A stretch of 37,219 bases of DNA from a virus, in the IMG/VR virus record IMGVR_UViG_3300024520_000227, positions 1 through 37,219 of that record; one strand, given 5' to 3'. This document shows, piece after piece, positions 1-6,828 of this stretch. Position 1 is the stretch's first letter; each line of letters begins with the position of its first letter. The position numbers and the translations under genes were made by a program. Under the pieces are notes generated by a model. The model was given only the letters and a program-made list of their open reading frames with translations, ran no database searches and had not been told where the DNA came from.

Positions 1-146
1 GCTCGGGACGGACGACGTGAACACCGCAGAGCGGCGCTATACGTGCAAGCTCGTCGCGTCACGGCAGATGTTTTGCCCGTGCGGGACAGTGCTCGACCAG
101 TCGAGCGTCGTCGTATTGGAGGGGCCAGGCGTCACGCGAGGGTACT
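1..146. repeat. Left copy of 146-bp terminal overlap
   Basis: Bases 1-146 match 37074-37219. Positions 21-146 are identical (126 bases). Five mismatches fall at positions 7, 9, 18, 19 and 20. One reading frame crosses the joint in phase, so this is best read as the overlap of a circular or circularly permuted genome in an assembly, not as two gene copies. The clustered mismatches would then be strain variants present in the sampled population. Confidence 0.9.
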
Positions 147-256
147 GCGGAAACCACGCTGAACAGTTGCCCGACCTCGCCGCTAGCGCGGCCAAGAATG
201 CGGGCCAGACGCTCACGCTGACAACGTGGGACGACTCGCAAACCTTCACCCCATAA
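2..256 (+). CDS. 3' part of junction-spanning Cys-containing protein
   Basis: The frame is open from base 2 and continues the gene that starts at 37042. Joined across the contig ends it gives about 95 residues. A CPCG motif follows the RQMF segment, and a further Cys and His lie in YCGNH, so a small zinc-binding fold is possible. A GTG at position 17 could be mistaken for the start, but the joined gene has a clear AGGAGG site and ATG at 37042. No family is recognised. It is followed 24 bases later by the GP88-like gene, with the leader CCATAACCCA in between. Confidence 0.75.
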   Translation, partial: LGTDDVNTAERRYTCKLVASRQMFCPCGTVLDQSSVVVLEGPGVTRGYCGNHAEQLPDLAASAAKNAGQTLTLTTWDDSQTFTP

Positions 257-280
257 CCCAACAACGGGAGTAGCTACCCA
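251..280 (+). promoter_or_regulatory. CCATAACCCA leader motif, copy 1
   Basis: The 10-mer CCATAACCCA (251-260) sits directly between two early genes. It is followed by GGGAG then AGCTAC, ending at the ATG at 281. The same 10-mer recurs at 965, 3550, 33213 and 35669, always on the plus strand. Here it overlaps the stop codon of the upstream gene, and GGGAG probably serves as ribosome site. Its role beyond a leader is unknown. Confidence 0.5.
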
Positions 281-961
281 ATGAACGTAGAGCACCGATA
301 CTGTGCAGACCTTGGCATGTTCGCAGTGGACAGGCCTATCAACACCATCCGAGACGACAACGGGCGCGTCACTGCCAAGGGTTCGTGCCTTTGGAAGACG
401 TCAGCTTGTGACGACTGCTTCAATCTGAAGTTTATGAAGATGTACCAACGGGACATCGATGCCCGGGACGTGCGGAACGAGCAATCGTGGCAGGGCCTGA
501 CAGGCAAGGCCTTGCGCGATACGCTCAACCGGAAGCGTAATCAGACCGAGCGCGTGCGACTGATGACACGGGGTGAGGCTTTCCGAGACCGGACGGACAT
601 CATCCGAGTGCGCGACCTACTGACTGCGAACCCTGGCCGGAAGTTTTGGATACCTACCAGGGCATGGCGCAACAGGCACCTGCGGCCGCTGATCGTGGCA
701 ATCATGCGGGAGTTCCCGAACGCCAGGATACAGGCCTCGACAGACGTGACAACGACACGTGAGGAACAGGCCAGTCTCGACGCTGAGGGCTGGTCGACAA
801 TGTTCTTTGGCGACGACGAGGCATTCGAGACCTTGACAGGCGAGGAACGCCACCTATGCGCGAAGACATGGGAGAAAAGCAAAGGGGCATGCGCCACCCG
901 ATGCGGGAAGGGCGGATGTTTTGACAAGGGACAGACGCACGTGCACCTGAAGCAGCACTAG
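281..961 (+). CDS. GP88-like Cys-rich phage protein
   Basis: The 226-residue product has an N-terminal cysteine group (SCLWKTSACDDC, about residues 35-46), a central arginine-rich stretch with the pattern P..KFWIPTRAW (about 120-130), and a C-terminal cluster of four Cys (CATRCGKGGC) ending in HVHLKQH. This layout resembles the GP88 family of phage proteins, whose function is unknown; the match is from memory of the pattern and was not searched. The Cys clusters suggest zinc or an iron-sulfur cluster, which is inference. It lies early in the plus-strand operon, downstream of a CCATAACCCA leader. Confidence 0.7.
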   Translation: MNVEHRYCADLGMFAVDRPINTIRDDNGRVTAKGSCLWKTSACDDCFNLKFMKMYQRDIDARDVRNEQSWQGLTGKALRDTLNRKRNQTERVRLMTRGEAFRDRTDIIRVRDLLTANPGRKFWIPTRAWRNRHLRPLIVAIMREFPNARIQASTDVTTTREEQASLDAEGWSTMFFGDDEAFETLTGEERHLCAKTWEKSKGACATRCGKGGCFDKGQTHVHLKQH

Positions 962-964
962 ACA

Positions 965-974
965 CCATAACCCA
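965..974 (+). promoter_or_regulatory. CCATAACCCA leader motif, copy 2
   Basis: The 10-mer lies immediately upstream of GGGAGATGAG and the ATG at 988. No promoter boxes are evident just upstream. It overlaps nothing coding. Confidence 0.45.
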
Positions 975-987
975 GGGAGATGAGACG

Positions 988-1194
988 ATGAGCACCCACA
1001 AAACAGACGGATACGCGCTGTTTGACCTTCCCAACTATCACGACCTTGAGAAGGTAATGATGGACGGATACGCCGACGTTGACTGCACCGAGTGTGACCA
1101 CTCCGCACGCATCGAACCGGACGCAGACTGCCCGTGTCCTGAGTGCAGCACTGGCCGCCTGGTGTCACCACTAATCAAGGCAGGCCTGATATAG
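988..1194 (+). CDS. Small zinc-ribbon protein, 68 aa
   Basis: The product contains CTEC and CPCPEC, about 16 residues apart, the spacing of a small zinc ribbon or rubredoxin-like knuckle. The start at 988 is preceded by CCAGGGAGATGAGACG, which contains the ribosome site GGGAGATGAG. The same 16-base leader precedes the next gene at 1212. There is no enzyme motif. It is probably a nucleic-acid or protein binding accessory protein of the early operon; no family is recognised. Confidence 0.7.
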   Translation: MSTHKTDGYALFDLPNYHDLEKVMMDGYADVDCTECDHSARIEPDADCPCPECSTGRLVSPLIKAGLI

Positions 1195-1211
1195 GCCAGG
1201 GAGATGAGACG

Positions 1212-1457
1212 ATGACAGACGCAACCGAGACTATCAGGCGAGAGATGCAGGCGCGTATCAACGCTCAGCGCTCCGAGCGCGAGGCATTGGAGGCCAAGCA
1301 CGGACAGGTCTGGGATACCGCAGAGATGCAACGTGACTTCAGTGTCATCGGCTTTGGCGCACCGCTCATCGTCGTCACCCGCAAGGCTGACAATGCGAAG
1401 GGTAGCCTCTACTTCCAGCACAACCCGCGCTTCTACTGGGGATTCCAGGCGCACTAA
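1212..1457 (+). CDS. Hypothetical early protein, 81 aa
   Basis: The start was chosen at 1212 because it follows CCAGGGAGATGAGACG, identical to the leader of the gene at 988; the frame is open further upstream but without a start signal. The first half is a charged helix (about residues 1-40, rich in Glu and Arg). The second half looks like a small beta sheet ending FYWGFQAH. No family is recognised. Confidence 0.65.
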   Translation: MTDATETIRREMQARINAQRSEREALEAKHGQVWDTAEMQRDFSVIGFGAPLIVVTRKADNAKGSLYFQHNPRFYWGFQAH

Positions 1458-1485
1458 CCACAAACCCACAACCAGGAGGGATGAG

Positions 1486-1845
1486 ATGAGTAGGCTTGAG
1501 GAGGCGAGAGAGAGGGTCGCTACCGCCGCAGAGGTGCTGGCCGGGCTGTGCGCCCCCCATGACCAGGGGGCAAAAGAGGCCGCCGCCGAATGGGTTAACG
1601 CCGTGGTCGAGTACGAGGAATCGCTCCACGAGTACGGCGCGGACTTCGAGGCCGTCTTGTCCGACGATGAGGCCGAGACGCACCGGCAGTTGCTCTCGAT
1701 TGATAGGCGGCTGTCGCCCTTCATCACTGCAGCCCTCGGTATGTCGCAGTCCGAGATTGACTTCGACGAGGGGGACTTGCTTCGATACGAGAGGGCCCTG
1801 GCTGAAGACCCAGAGAGCGTCATATGGATGGGGGACATCAACTAA
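1486..1845 (+). CDS. Hypothetical acidic early protein, 119 aa
   Basis: The start at 1486 follows GGAGGGATGAG; an in-frame ATG is not present closer. The protein is helical and acidic, with charged helices at residues 1-70 and a C-terminal Glu/Asp-rich tail. There are no Cys clusters or membrane segments. It follows the 81-residue gene after 28 bases. Function unknown. Confidence 0.65.
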   Translation: MSRLEEARERVATAAEVLAGLCAPHDQGAKEAAAEWVNAVVEYEESLHEYGADFEAVLSDDEAETHRQLLSIDRRLSPFITAALGMSQSEIDFDEGDLLRYERALAEDPESVIWMGDIN

Positions 1846-1997
1846 ACCCGGCCCTCGCAGCGACACAAGCGAGGGGTAATGGTGTCTGGTGGGCATAGCC
1901 CCGGATGGGGGGGCCTGAGATGTACGCGATAGCACGGGGGCAAAACAATCCCACGCTTGAGCACACCAGTCACGCCGCGCAAGCGGTGGGTGTCGCA

Positions 1998-2030
1998 CGC
2001 CCTCTCCCCGGTGGGGAGGGGGCGCCTTTA
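1998..2030 (+). terminator. Strong GC hairpin, possible terminator or attenuator
   Basis: The arms 1998-2009 and 2013-2024 pair over 12 bp (one G-T pair) with a 3-base loop GGT, followed by CCTTTA. It lies in a 212-base gap (1846-2057) that otherwise holds no gene. The stem is very stable, but the T tract is short, so partial termination or mRNA protection between two early gene blocks is as likely as full termination. The single wobble is compatible with a plus-strand RNA. Confidence 0.5.
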
Positions 2031-2057
2031 ACACGACCGGCCCAGAGGGGGGATGAG

Positions 2058-2480
2058 ATGAGTGAACAAGCGCCTGGCTCTAGCGTCTGCATGACAGGGC
2101 ACGTGGCAAGGGGTGAGGGGTTTTGCGCCGACTGCGTGAGGCTGCGCGACTCCATTATAGAGGGCGTCCTGGACCGGGTTGAGAAGCGGAGGGCGGAAGA
2201 GACTGCGAACGCTGCGCGCCTAGTGTCGCGCGCGTCTACTCGGGGCGGCTCTGTCATGCTTTACGCGGACAGCCCGCGCGATGACCTCGTTAGATGGCTC
2301 GTCTGGTGTGATCCAAACGGACTGTGGATAGACGAAGACGTTAAGGCGGCGGGCCACGCCCCCATGAGTAGGCAAGAGTGCTGGGATATGATTCGGCTCT
2401 TGTCTGACAACCCACAACTAGAAACCGAGGGACGCGAATACTTGGACGCCGTCACGAACGGCGAGGAGGACGCAGCATGA
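2058..2480 (+). CDS. Hypothetical early protein, 140 aa
   Basis: The start at 2058 follows GGGGGGATGAG. The N-terminal part has a Cys/His set (C11, H15, C23 and C26, in CMTGH and FCADC) that could bind zinc. A helical Arg/Glu-rich segment follows, then a Trp-rich centre (WLVWCDPNGLW). The 3' end overlaps the next gene by four bases (ATGA). No family is recognised. Confidence 0.65.
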   Translation: MSEQAPGSSVCMTGHVARGEGFCADCVRLRDSIIEGVLDRVEKRRAEETANAARLVSRASTRGGSVMLYADSPRDDLVRWLVWCDPNGLWIDEDVKAAGHAPMSRQECWDMIRLLSDNPQLETEGREYLDAVTNGEEDAA

Positions 2481-2764
2481 TTTACCGACCAGCCAAGACC
2501 TGCAACCTGTGGGCAATGCGAGACGACCAGATAGCGAAGCTCCAGCGTGGGCAGTGGGTCTACTGCTGCGACCCGTCGCGCATGGAATACGAGCGCCCGT
2601 CACGCTTCTACGGCGTGACTCGGGCGGGAAGCGTCTGGGTCATTCATTGGAGCGGACCCCGTGAGAAGTACTCGCAGTGGGGCAAGCTGCTCGAAGCAAG
2701 GCGCGCCAACGACAAGCGCGGCCGATACCACCGGCAGCTATTCAACATGGGGGAGCAGGCATGA
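2477..2764 (+). CDS. Hypothetical early protein, 95 aa
   Basis: The product is basic and rich in Trp and Tyr, with VYCCDPS near residue 30 and an Arg/Lys-rich C-terminal half. The start overlaps the upstream stop (ATGA) and is preceded by GGAGGA inside that gene. It ends in ATGA shared with the 26-codon gene at 2761. Translational coupling is likely. Function unknown. Confidence 0.65.
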   Translation: MIYRPAKTCNLWAMRDDQIAKLQRGQWVYCCDPSRMEYERPSRFYGVTRAGSVWVIHWSGPREKYSQWGKLLEARRANDKRGRYHRQLFNMGEQA

Positions 2765-2841
2765 TTCACAACCACGCGCTAACACTAATACTTCTGAGCA
2801 CTTACGCGGTGCTAATCACAATGGCAATCCAGGGAGGATGA
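2761..2841 (+). CDS. 26-aa single-span membrane microprotein
   Basis: This short frame begins in an ATGA overlap with the upstream stop. It encodes MIHNHALTLILLSTYAVLIT followed by six residues, nearly all one hydrophobic segment. GGGGGAG lies just upstream, and the end of the gene supplies the GGGAGG site for the next gene. The phase, overlap and hydrophobicity all support a real gene. It might disturb or modulate the host membrane, but that is inference. Confidence 0.55.
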   Translation: MIHNHALTLILLSTYAVLITMAIQGG

Positions 2842-2844
2842 GTG

Positions 2845-3273
2845 ATGAGGGTTGAGGTATACAGGAATCTACACAAGCAGTGTTGGTCAGTGCGTGCCCT
2901 GGAGGGGCCGCAGAAGGGGCGGGTCATCGCCCACGAGCACGACTTCATCCTCGAAGCGTGCAGCTATGCGGTCCAGCCCGCAGGGCGTGACAAGGTCAGG
3001 CGCACCGGGCGCAAGAACGTGCACGCCTTCATCCGGGGCACGCTACCATCCGAGCCGATGGTGATGTGGCCGGGGACGCGGGGCGTCACCTATAACCCGT
3101 ACAAGCATGACGGGTTCGTCCTCGAAGCCATCGCCACGAAGGTGACCGGGCAGTCCAAGTACCTGGACGCCGGGGACAACTGGGTCGGTCAGTCGAGCGC
3201 GGTCAGGTTCTGCGCCGATGGGCGTGTGCTGGAGGGCTTCGCTAAAAGTGTAAGCCGATGGGGGGAAGGATGA
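2845..3273 (+). CDS. Hypothetical early protein, 142 aa
   Basis: The start was chosen at ATG 2845, seven bases after GGAGG; a GTG at 2842 is possible. The sequence alternates short basic beta-like segments with aromatic residues (VEVYRNLHKQCWSV at the N terminus). There is no membrane segment or catalytic motif. It overlaps the next gene by four bases. Not recognised. Confidence 0.65.
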   Translation: MRVEVYRNLHKQCWSVRALEGPQKGRVIAHEHDFILEACSYAVQPAGRDKVRRTGRKNVHAFIRGTLPSEPMVMWPGTRGVTYNPYKHDGFVLEAIATKVTGQSKYLDAGDNWVGQSSAVRFCADGRVLEGFAKSVSRWGEG

Positions 3274-3434
3274 ACTACGACGAGGCTGTTGAGCGCGGCT
3301 ACGACGGGCCGCCACCGAGACGCCGCAGCACCTACGGGTGCTCGGACATGATGTGCGGCGCTCTCGACTGCACCACGTGCTACGGGCCGAGCGCTGCTGA
3401 CTACAACGAAGAACCAAACGACGAGGAGGGCTAG
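3270..3434 (+). CDS. Cys-rich small protein, 54 aa
   Basis: Begins in an ATGA overlap after GGGGGAAGG. The core reads YGCSDMMCGALDCTTCYGP (residues 22-40), four Cys spaced C-x4-C-x3-C-x2-C, and the C terminus is acidic. The arrangement looks like a zinc knuckle seen in small phage proteins of unknown function. It is one of at least five small Cys-cluster proteins in this arm. Confidence 0.65.
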   Translation: MNYDEAVERGYDGPPPRRRSTYGCSDMMCGALDCTTCYGPSAADYNEEPNDEEG

Positions 3435-3437
3435 ACG

Positions 3438-3515
3438 ATGACAGACGAGCAACTACGGGCAGCACTCAAGGCAGCACTCGACGCCTGGGAAGCAGCGAAG
3501 AGGCGCTCAGCCTAG
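3438..3515 (+). CDS. 25-aa helical microprotein
   Basis: A short frame, MTDEQLRAALKAALDAWEAA then five residues, three bases after the upstream stop and following GAGGAGGG. The sequence would form one amphipathic helix. It is the last frame before the promoter at 3513. Its size makes it uncertain, but the ribosome site and tight spacing favour expression. Confidence 0.45.
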   Translation: MTDEQLRAALKAALDAWEAAKRRSA

Positions 3516-3541
3516 ACAAACTTGAATCGGTTTGATATAAG
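3513..3541 (+). promoter_or_regulatory. sigma70-type promoter for second early block
   Basis: TAGACA (3513-3518), a 17-base spacer and TATAAG (3536-3541): five of six matches in each box. Transcription would start near 3548, so the CCATAACCCA motif at 3550-3559 would lie at the very 5' end of the RNA. It drives the block from 3581 to the annealase and SSB. The -35 box overlaps the stop codon of the preceding 25-codon gene. Confidence 0.65.
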
Positions 3542-3549
3542 CCGAACCA

Positions 3550-3559
3550 CCATAACCCA
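3550..3559 (+). promoter_or_regulatory. CCATAACCCA leader motif, copy 3, at predicted RNA start
   Basis: Lies 8 bases after the -10 box of the 3513 promoter, so it would be the 5' terminus of the mRNA. It is followed by TTAGGAGAGCTAC and the ATG at 3581, resembling copies 1 and 4. Confidence 0.5.
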
Positions 3560-3580
3560 CAATCTTAGGAGAGCTACGTC

Positions 3581-3964
3581 ATGACCAAGCGAGATGAATA
3601 CGTACAGGATGAGTTGTCCCTATGGAGGCTGCACTTCGGTGAGGAGCAGGGCCGACCATGGGCATCGGCGGACATTGACTACGTCGGGATGGGCCTGCAC
3701 AGGGCAACGGTGTCGCTGTTCACGTCACGGGGGATGCGCGACGCGACGGCGATCACCAGCTTCCACGCCGGCACCGACTACTCAGACGACAGCATGTCGG
3801 TGTCCTTCCACGGCAGCATCCACGACCCCCGCGTCGCCGCCACCATCGAGGGCTTCCCCGAGGTGAACGAGACGACCAGGCAGTGGATGATTGACCGCAT
3901 CAACGCCTTGCCGATGGTCGTCAAGATGATGCTCGACCCCGCTGTCGAGGAGGCATCACTGTGA
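3581..3964 (+). CDS. Hypothetical early protein, 127 aa
   Basis: First gene after the promoter at 3513, with ribosome site TTAGGAGAG ten bases before ATG. The protein is soluble and acidic, with a beta-rich middle (residues 30-80) and C-terminal helix (RQWMIDRINALPMVVKMML). No conserved catalytic motif is visible. It overlaps the next gene by four bases (GTGA). Confidence 0.65.
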   Translation: MTKRDEYVQDELSLWRLHFGEEQGRPWASADIDYVGMGLHRATVSLFTSRGMRDATAITSFHAGTDYSDDSMSVSFHGSIHDPRVAATIEGFPEVNETTRQWMIDRINALPMVVKMMLDPAVEEASL

Positions 3965-4197
3965 GCAGCCTAAGCGATGCCCAGATGGCACAGGTGGTGC
4001 GTCAGCAGGCGTGGAACGAGGGCTACTCCTTCGGACGCGAAGAGATGCGCTACGAGATGACGGTGGCGAGGGTGGCCGGTGCGCCAGCGCTGCCCTGGTC
4101 GCCTCATCCGACACCGTTTGAGAGCGCACGCCTCGATGAGGCGGGCTGGTACTACCACATGAGCAAGGGGGAGAGCGGTGCCTACGAAAAAGCCTAG
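3961..4197 (+). CDS. Hypothetical early protein, 78 aa
   Basis: Starts at GTG 3961 in a GTGA overlap with the upstream stop and ends inside the start of the Gp157-like gene (20-base overlap). N-terminal helix with Gln and Arg, C-terminal segment rich in Pro and Tyr. Function unknown; the coupling to its neighbours suggests co-expression with the recombination genes. Confidence 0.6.
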   Translation: MSSLSDAQMAQVVRQQAWNEGYSFGREEMRYEMTVARVAGAPALPWSPHPTPFESARLDEAGWYYHMSKGESGAYEKA

Positions 4198-4747
4198 CAA
4201 GAGAGACATCGGTAGCTCGTGGTCCATCTCGAACGACGCAAGGCTTCTGGCCTCGTCCTTCATGGACGTGGCTGATGCCGATGGGGTGGTAGACGAGGGG
4301 CTCTACGATGCCTGGATGGCTGCCCTCGACGGTGTCTCAGGTGACATCAAGGAGAAGCTGCGGAGGCTGCGCGAGGTCAGGGACCGTGTCGCCGCAGAGG
4401 CTGGCGTGTTGAAGGCGCAGGCCGAGCGTATCAGCGCGAGGTCCAAGCGACGCTTCGCCGAGGTGGACAGGCTGAAGGGCTACATGAAGGAGTTGCTCCT
4501 TGCCCACCGAGAGCTGCACCCAGAGGTGAACAAGGTCGACCTCGACGACGGGTTCATTCGCCTCACCAAGCGGACCTCTTACGAGGTCACCTTGGTCGAG
4601 GAGGGCGTGTGGCCAACGGAGTACGTCACACGAGGGGTGCCAAAGCTCAACAAGGCGCTCATCGTCACAGCCCACAAGGAAGGGGTGCGCGTGCCAGGTG
4701 TCAAGGTGGAGAAGGTGATGACTGAACACATAATGGAGGGGAAGTGA
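4178..4747 (+). CDS. Gp157-like phage protein (Siphovirus Gp157 family)
   Basis: The 189-residue product starts at GTG 4178 after GGGGGAGAG. A long charged coiled coil (about residues 40-110, with repeated Glu/Arg/Lys and the run KSKRRFAEVDRLKGYM) is followed by a beta-rich tail with KVDLDDGFIRLTKRTSYEV and VPGVKVEK. This is the layout of the Gp157 family, typically encoded beside annealase and SSB genes in phages, as here. Members were linked to phage resistance in Streptococcus, but the mechanism is unclear. Confidence 0.8.
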   Translation: MPTKKPSKRDIGSSWSISNDARLLASSFMDVADADGVVDEGLYDAWMAALDGVSGDIKEKLRRLREVRDRVAAEAGVLKAQAERISARSKRRFAEVDRLKGYMKELLLAHRELHPEVNKVDLDDGFIRLTKRTSYEVTLVEEGVWPTEYVTRGVPKLNKALIVTAHKEGVRVPGVKVEKVMTEHIMEGK

Positions 4748-5055
4748 TGAAGAAGGTGAACTACGATTTGAAGCGCCAGCTCTCAGGCCTGTATGACCGG
4801 CTGCTTGACGCAGCAAGCGAGGCAGAGCACGCCGTCGATAGCTATAACGAGCTTGCCACTGAGTACAACGACGCACTCGCCGAGGTGGTCAACCAGATTG
4901 AAACCTACGTGGATGCGCGGTCTGAAAAGTGGCAGGAGTCTGAGCGCGCAGACGACTATGCGGAGTGGGTTGATGCGTTCCAAGAGGAGGCAGAGGAGGC
5001 GTCCTTTGAGTGGGAGGAGCCCGACTTCGAGAGTCTGCCGATGGAGCTACCGTGA
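4747..5055 (+). CDS. Hypothetical acidic protein, 102 aa
   Basis: Start chosen at ATG 4747, after GGAGGGG; a GTG at 4744 is possible. The first half is a helix; the second is strongly acidic (FQEEAEEASFEWEEPDFE). Such acidic small proteins can act as DNA mimics that bind host nucleases or helicases, but nothing here proves it. Overlaps the next frame's ATG by one base. Confidence 0.65.
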   Translation: MKKVNYDLKRQLSGLYDRLLDAASEAEHAVDSYNELATEYNDALAEVVNQIETYVDARSEKWQESERADDYAEWVDAFQEEAEEASFEWEEPDFESLPMELP

Positions 5056-5186
5056 TGACGCCAGAGCAGCAGTGGCTCCGCATGGTCAGGTCGTGGATGA
5101 ACCACCCCGGCCACCCGGAGCACCACAAGTACGCAGAGCTTACCAGGCGCCTCGATGAGGCCAGACAGAGGAGAACCCATGAGTAA
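5055..5186 (+). CDS. Small basic His-rich protein, 43 aa
   Basis: Reads from ATG 5055 (TGATG junction; GTG at 5052 also possible) to TAA at 5184. Sequence has NHPGHPEHHK near residue 16 and an Arg-rich C-terminal helix. It overlaps the following gene by eight bases. No family recognised; support comes from phase, packing and codon content. Confidence 0.5.
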   Translation: MTPEQQWLRMVRSWMNHPGHPEHHKYAELTRRLDEARQRRTHE

Positions 5187-5376
5187 CCCAGGACCGAAAG
5201 TAACGGCCGAAGACGAGACGGGCGTCGACTCGATCAGCGGAAAGACACGCAAGCAACTATACGAAGAGGCGGGCCTTGAGTGGTACGGCGACGGCAGCGA
5301 GCACCTAAGCCGCCACCACAGGCGCGGCTACGTGATGCCAGACGACCACCCACCAAAGGAGGGAGAGGATGAGTAA
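5179..5376 (+). CDS. Hypothetical acidic protein, 65 aa
   Basis: Start chosen at ATG 5179, preceded by AGAGGAGA. Its first 17 bases, ATGAGTAACCCAGGACC, are identical to the first 17 of the annealase gene at 5369, so both proteins begin MSNPGP. The body is charged, with GKTRKQLYEEAGLEWYGDG and a His/Arg patch SRHHRRG. It overlaps the annealase gene by eight bases. Function unknown. Confidence 0.6.
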   Translation: MSNPGPKVTAEDETGVDSISGKTRKQLYEEAGLEWYGDGSEHLSRHHRRGYVMPDDHPPKEGEDE

Positions 5377-6082
5377 CCCAGGACCCGAGCTATTCAAGGC
5401 CATGCTGGCCTTCCAATCGACCAACCCAAGGGTTGCGAAGTCTGGGGACAACCCGCACTTCAGGTCGAAGTACATCACGCTGGAGGACCTGACCAGCGTA
5501 GCGAGGGCGTGCAACCAGCACGGGCTCGTCTTCTATCAGTACATGGATGGTGGCCCTGACGGGTCGGACTTCTGCGTGACCACGGTGGCACATGCAGAGA
5601 GCGGTCAATACGTCGAGGCTCGCGTGCGCCTGCTGTATGGCAAGCAGAACCCACAGGGGCAGGGCTCGGCTTGCACGTATGCCCGGCGCTACGGCCTCGG
5701 TGCGCTGCTGGCCCTCTGCGAGACAGAGGATGACGACGCCAACCAGGCCATGGAGTCCCACGGTAGGCACTTCGAGAAGGATGCACGAACCGGCAGGGGG
5801 GAGTGGTCGCCGCCGAAGGAGGATGAGCCCCCTTTTGACGGCGGTGGCACCGAGCAGCCAACCGTCGAGCACGACCCATCTTGGGAGGATGACCGACCGC
5901 GCTTCATGGCGCGACTGTCGGTGGAGATGGACCTCGACTACTACCAGGTGGCCGAGTGGATGGAGGCTCGTGGCAACCCAAGACCGAGCGGAATGACGAC
6001 AAGGCAGAGGAGTCATCTCCTCGACAAACTACAGACAGAGACCGGACGTAATGCGTTCCTCAACTGGAAGGAGGAGAGGTGA
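5369..6082 (+). CDS. erf: ERF-family single-strand annealing protein
   Basis: The 237-residue protein has the ERF domain in about residues 5-130: LFKAMLAFQST, FRSKYITLEDL, and the signature region QGQGSACTYARRYGLGALLALC followed by acidic ETEDDDAN. ERF proteins anneal complementary single strands in phage recombination and can circularise or repair phage DNA. The C-terminal half is a variable acidic linker plus a helical tail. GGAGAGG precedes the start. SSB follows 360 bases later and the Gp157-like gene lies upstream, a common recombination cassette. Confidence 0.9.
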   Translation: MSNPGPELFKAMLAFQSTNPRVAKSGDNPHFRSKYITLEDLTSVARACNQHGLVFYQYMDGGPDGSDFCVTTVAHAESGQYVEARVRLLYGKQNPQGQGSACTYARRYGLGALLALCETEDDDANQAMESHGRHFEKDARTGRGEWSPPKEDEPPFDGGGTEQPTVEHDPSWEDDRPRFMARLSVEMDLDYYQVAEWMEARGNPRPSGMTTRQRSHLLDKLQTETGRNAFLNWKEER

Positions 6083-6309
6083 TGCCCAAGCAGGACAAGA
6101 CAGGTCGGATAACAAGAAAGACCCACGCGCTCGACAAGACGGTCATCCAGGCCCACGTCCCCCGCTACGTCAAGTACGGGATGGAGGACTACGTTGCTGC
6201 ATTCAACCGTGACCACCCTGGCGCACGGATGAGCAGCAGCCGGTTGACGGCATCACTTGTCATCAAGTTCCTGAAGGAGGAGGGGGCTATTGATGAGTCG
6301 CCTTACTAA
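6082..6309 (+). CDS. Small basic protein, possible DNA binder, 75 aa
   Basis: Start at ATG 6082 after GGAGGAGAGG; GTG 6079 is possible. N-terminal part is Lys/Arg-rich (PKQDKTGRITRKTH), followed by two predicted helices ending SRLTASLVIKFLKEEG, which could be a ribbon-helix-helix or helix-turn-helix fold. Position between annealase and SSB suggests a role with nucleic acid. It is one of few regulator candidates in the genome; not recognised by family. Confidence 0.6.
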   Translation: MPKQDKTGRITRKTHALDKTVIQAHVPRYVKYGMEDYVAAFNRDHPGARMSSSRLTASLVIKFLKEEGAIDESPY

Positions 6310-6460
6310 TGGAATGAACCAGCCCAGGTGCCTGGACTGTGGCCGGTTCATCAAGCCAGACGACCTCAGGTGTGAGCCATGCTGGGTGAGAGAGTTGAGG
6401 ATTATAATCCGCCGCAAAAGGGCGGCAATAAAAAGGAGAGAGATATGGCAAACCTCGTGA
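6293..6460 (+). CDS. Small zinc-finger protein, 55 aa
   Basis: Reads from ATG 6293, preceded by GGAGGAGG, to TGA at 6458. Contains CLDC and CEPC, eleven residues apart (residues 13-30), a four-Cys zinc finger, then a very basic helix (RIIIRRKRAAIKRR). It overlaps the preceding gene by 17 bases and the SSB start by 16. A nucleic-acid binding role is plausible. Confidence 0.6.
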   Translation: MSRLTNGMNQPRCLDCGRFIKPDDLRCEPCWVRELRIIIRRKRAAIKRREIWQTS

Positions 6461-6828
6461 TTCTAAAGGGGCGCCTTGGCGCCAAGCCTGAGCTTCGGCG
6501 AGTGGGGGCACAGAACACCCCCGTCGTCGAGGTATCCCTGGCCACCAACGCCTTCTCAAAGGGGGAGAAGAGCACCGACTGGCACAGGGTCACGCTTTGG
6601 GAGAAGCAGGCCGAGCTGATCGGCCAGATGGAGAAGGGTGCAGAGGTCTACGTGGAGGGGTCCCTCAAGACGGACGAGTGGACCGACAAGGAGGGCGCCA
6701 AGCACTACAAGACCTACGTGAAGGCGTTCCGGTTCGAGTTCTGCGGGTCTCGGGGTGACAATGCCCCGCGGACTGGGGCTGTGGGCCCGAAGCAGAATCC
6801 CTTTGGCGATGACGACCTCAAGTTCTAG
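6445..6828 (+). CDS. ssb: Single-stranded DNA-binding protein
   Basis: The 127-residue product has the SSB OB-fold: MANLVILKGRLGAKPELR at the N terminus, then EVSLATN, TDWHRVTLWEKQAE and GAEVYVEGSLKTDEW. The C-terminal tail, FGDDDLKF, resembles the acidic DDDIPF tip through which bacterial SSB recruits partner proteins. Start chosen at 6445 after AAAAGGAGAGAG; earlier in-frame starts lack such a site. It protects single strands in replication and works with the ERF annealase. Confidence 0.93.
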   Translation: MANLVILKGRLGAKPELRRVGAQNTPVVEVSLATNAFSKGEKSTDWHRVTLWEKQAELIGQMEKGAEVYVEGSLKTDEWTDKEGAKHYKTYVKAFRFEFCGSRGDNAPRTGAVGPKQNPFGDDDLKF

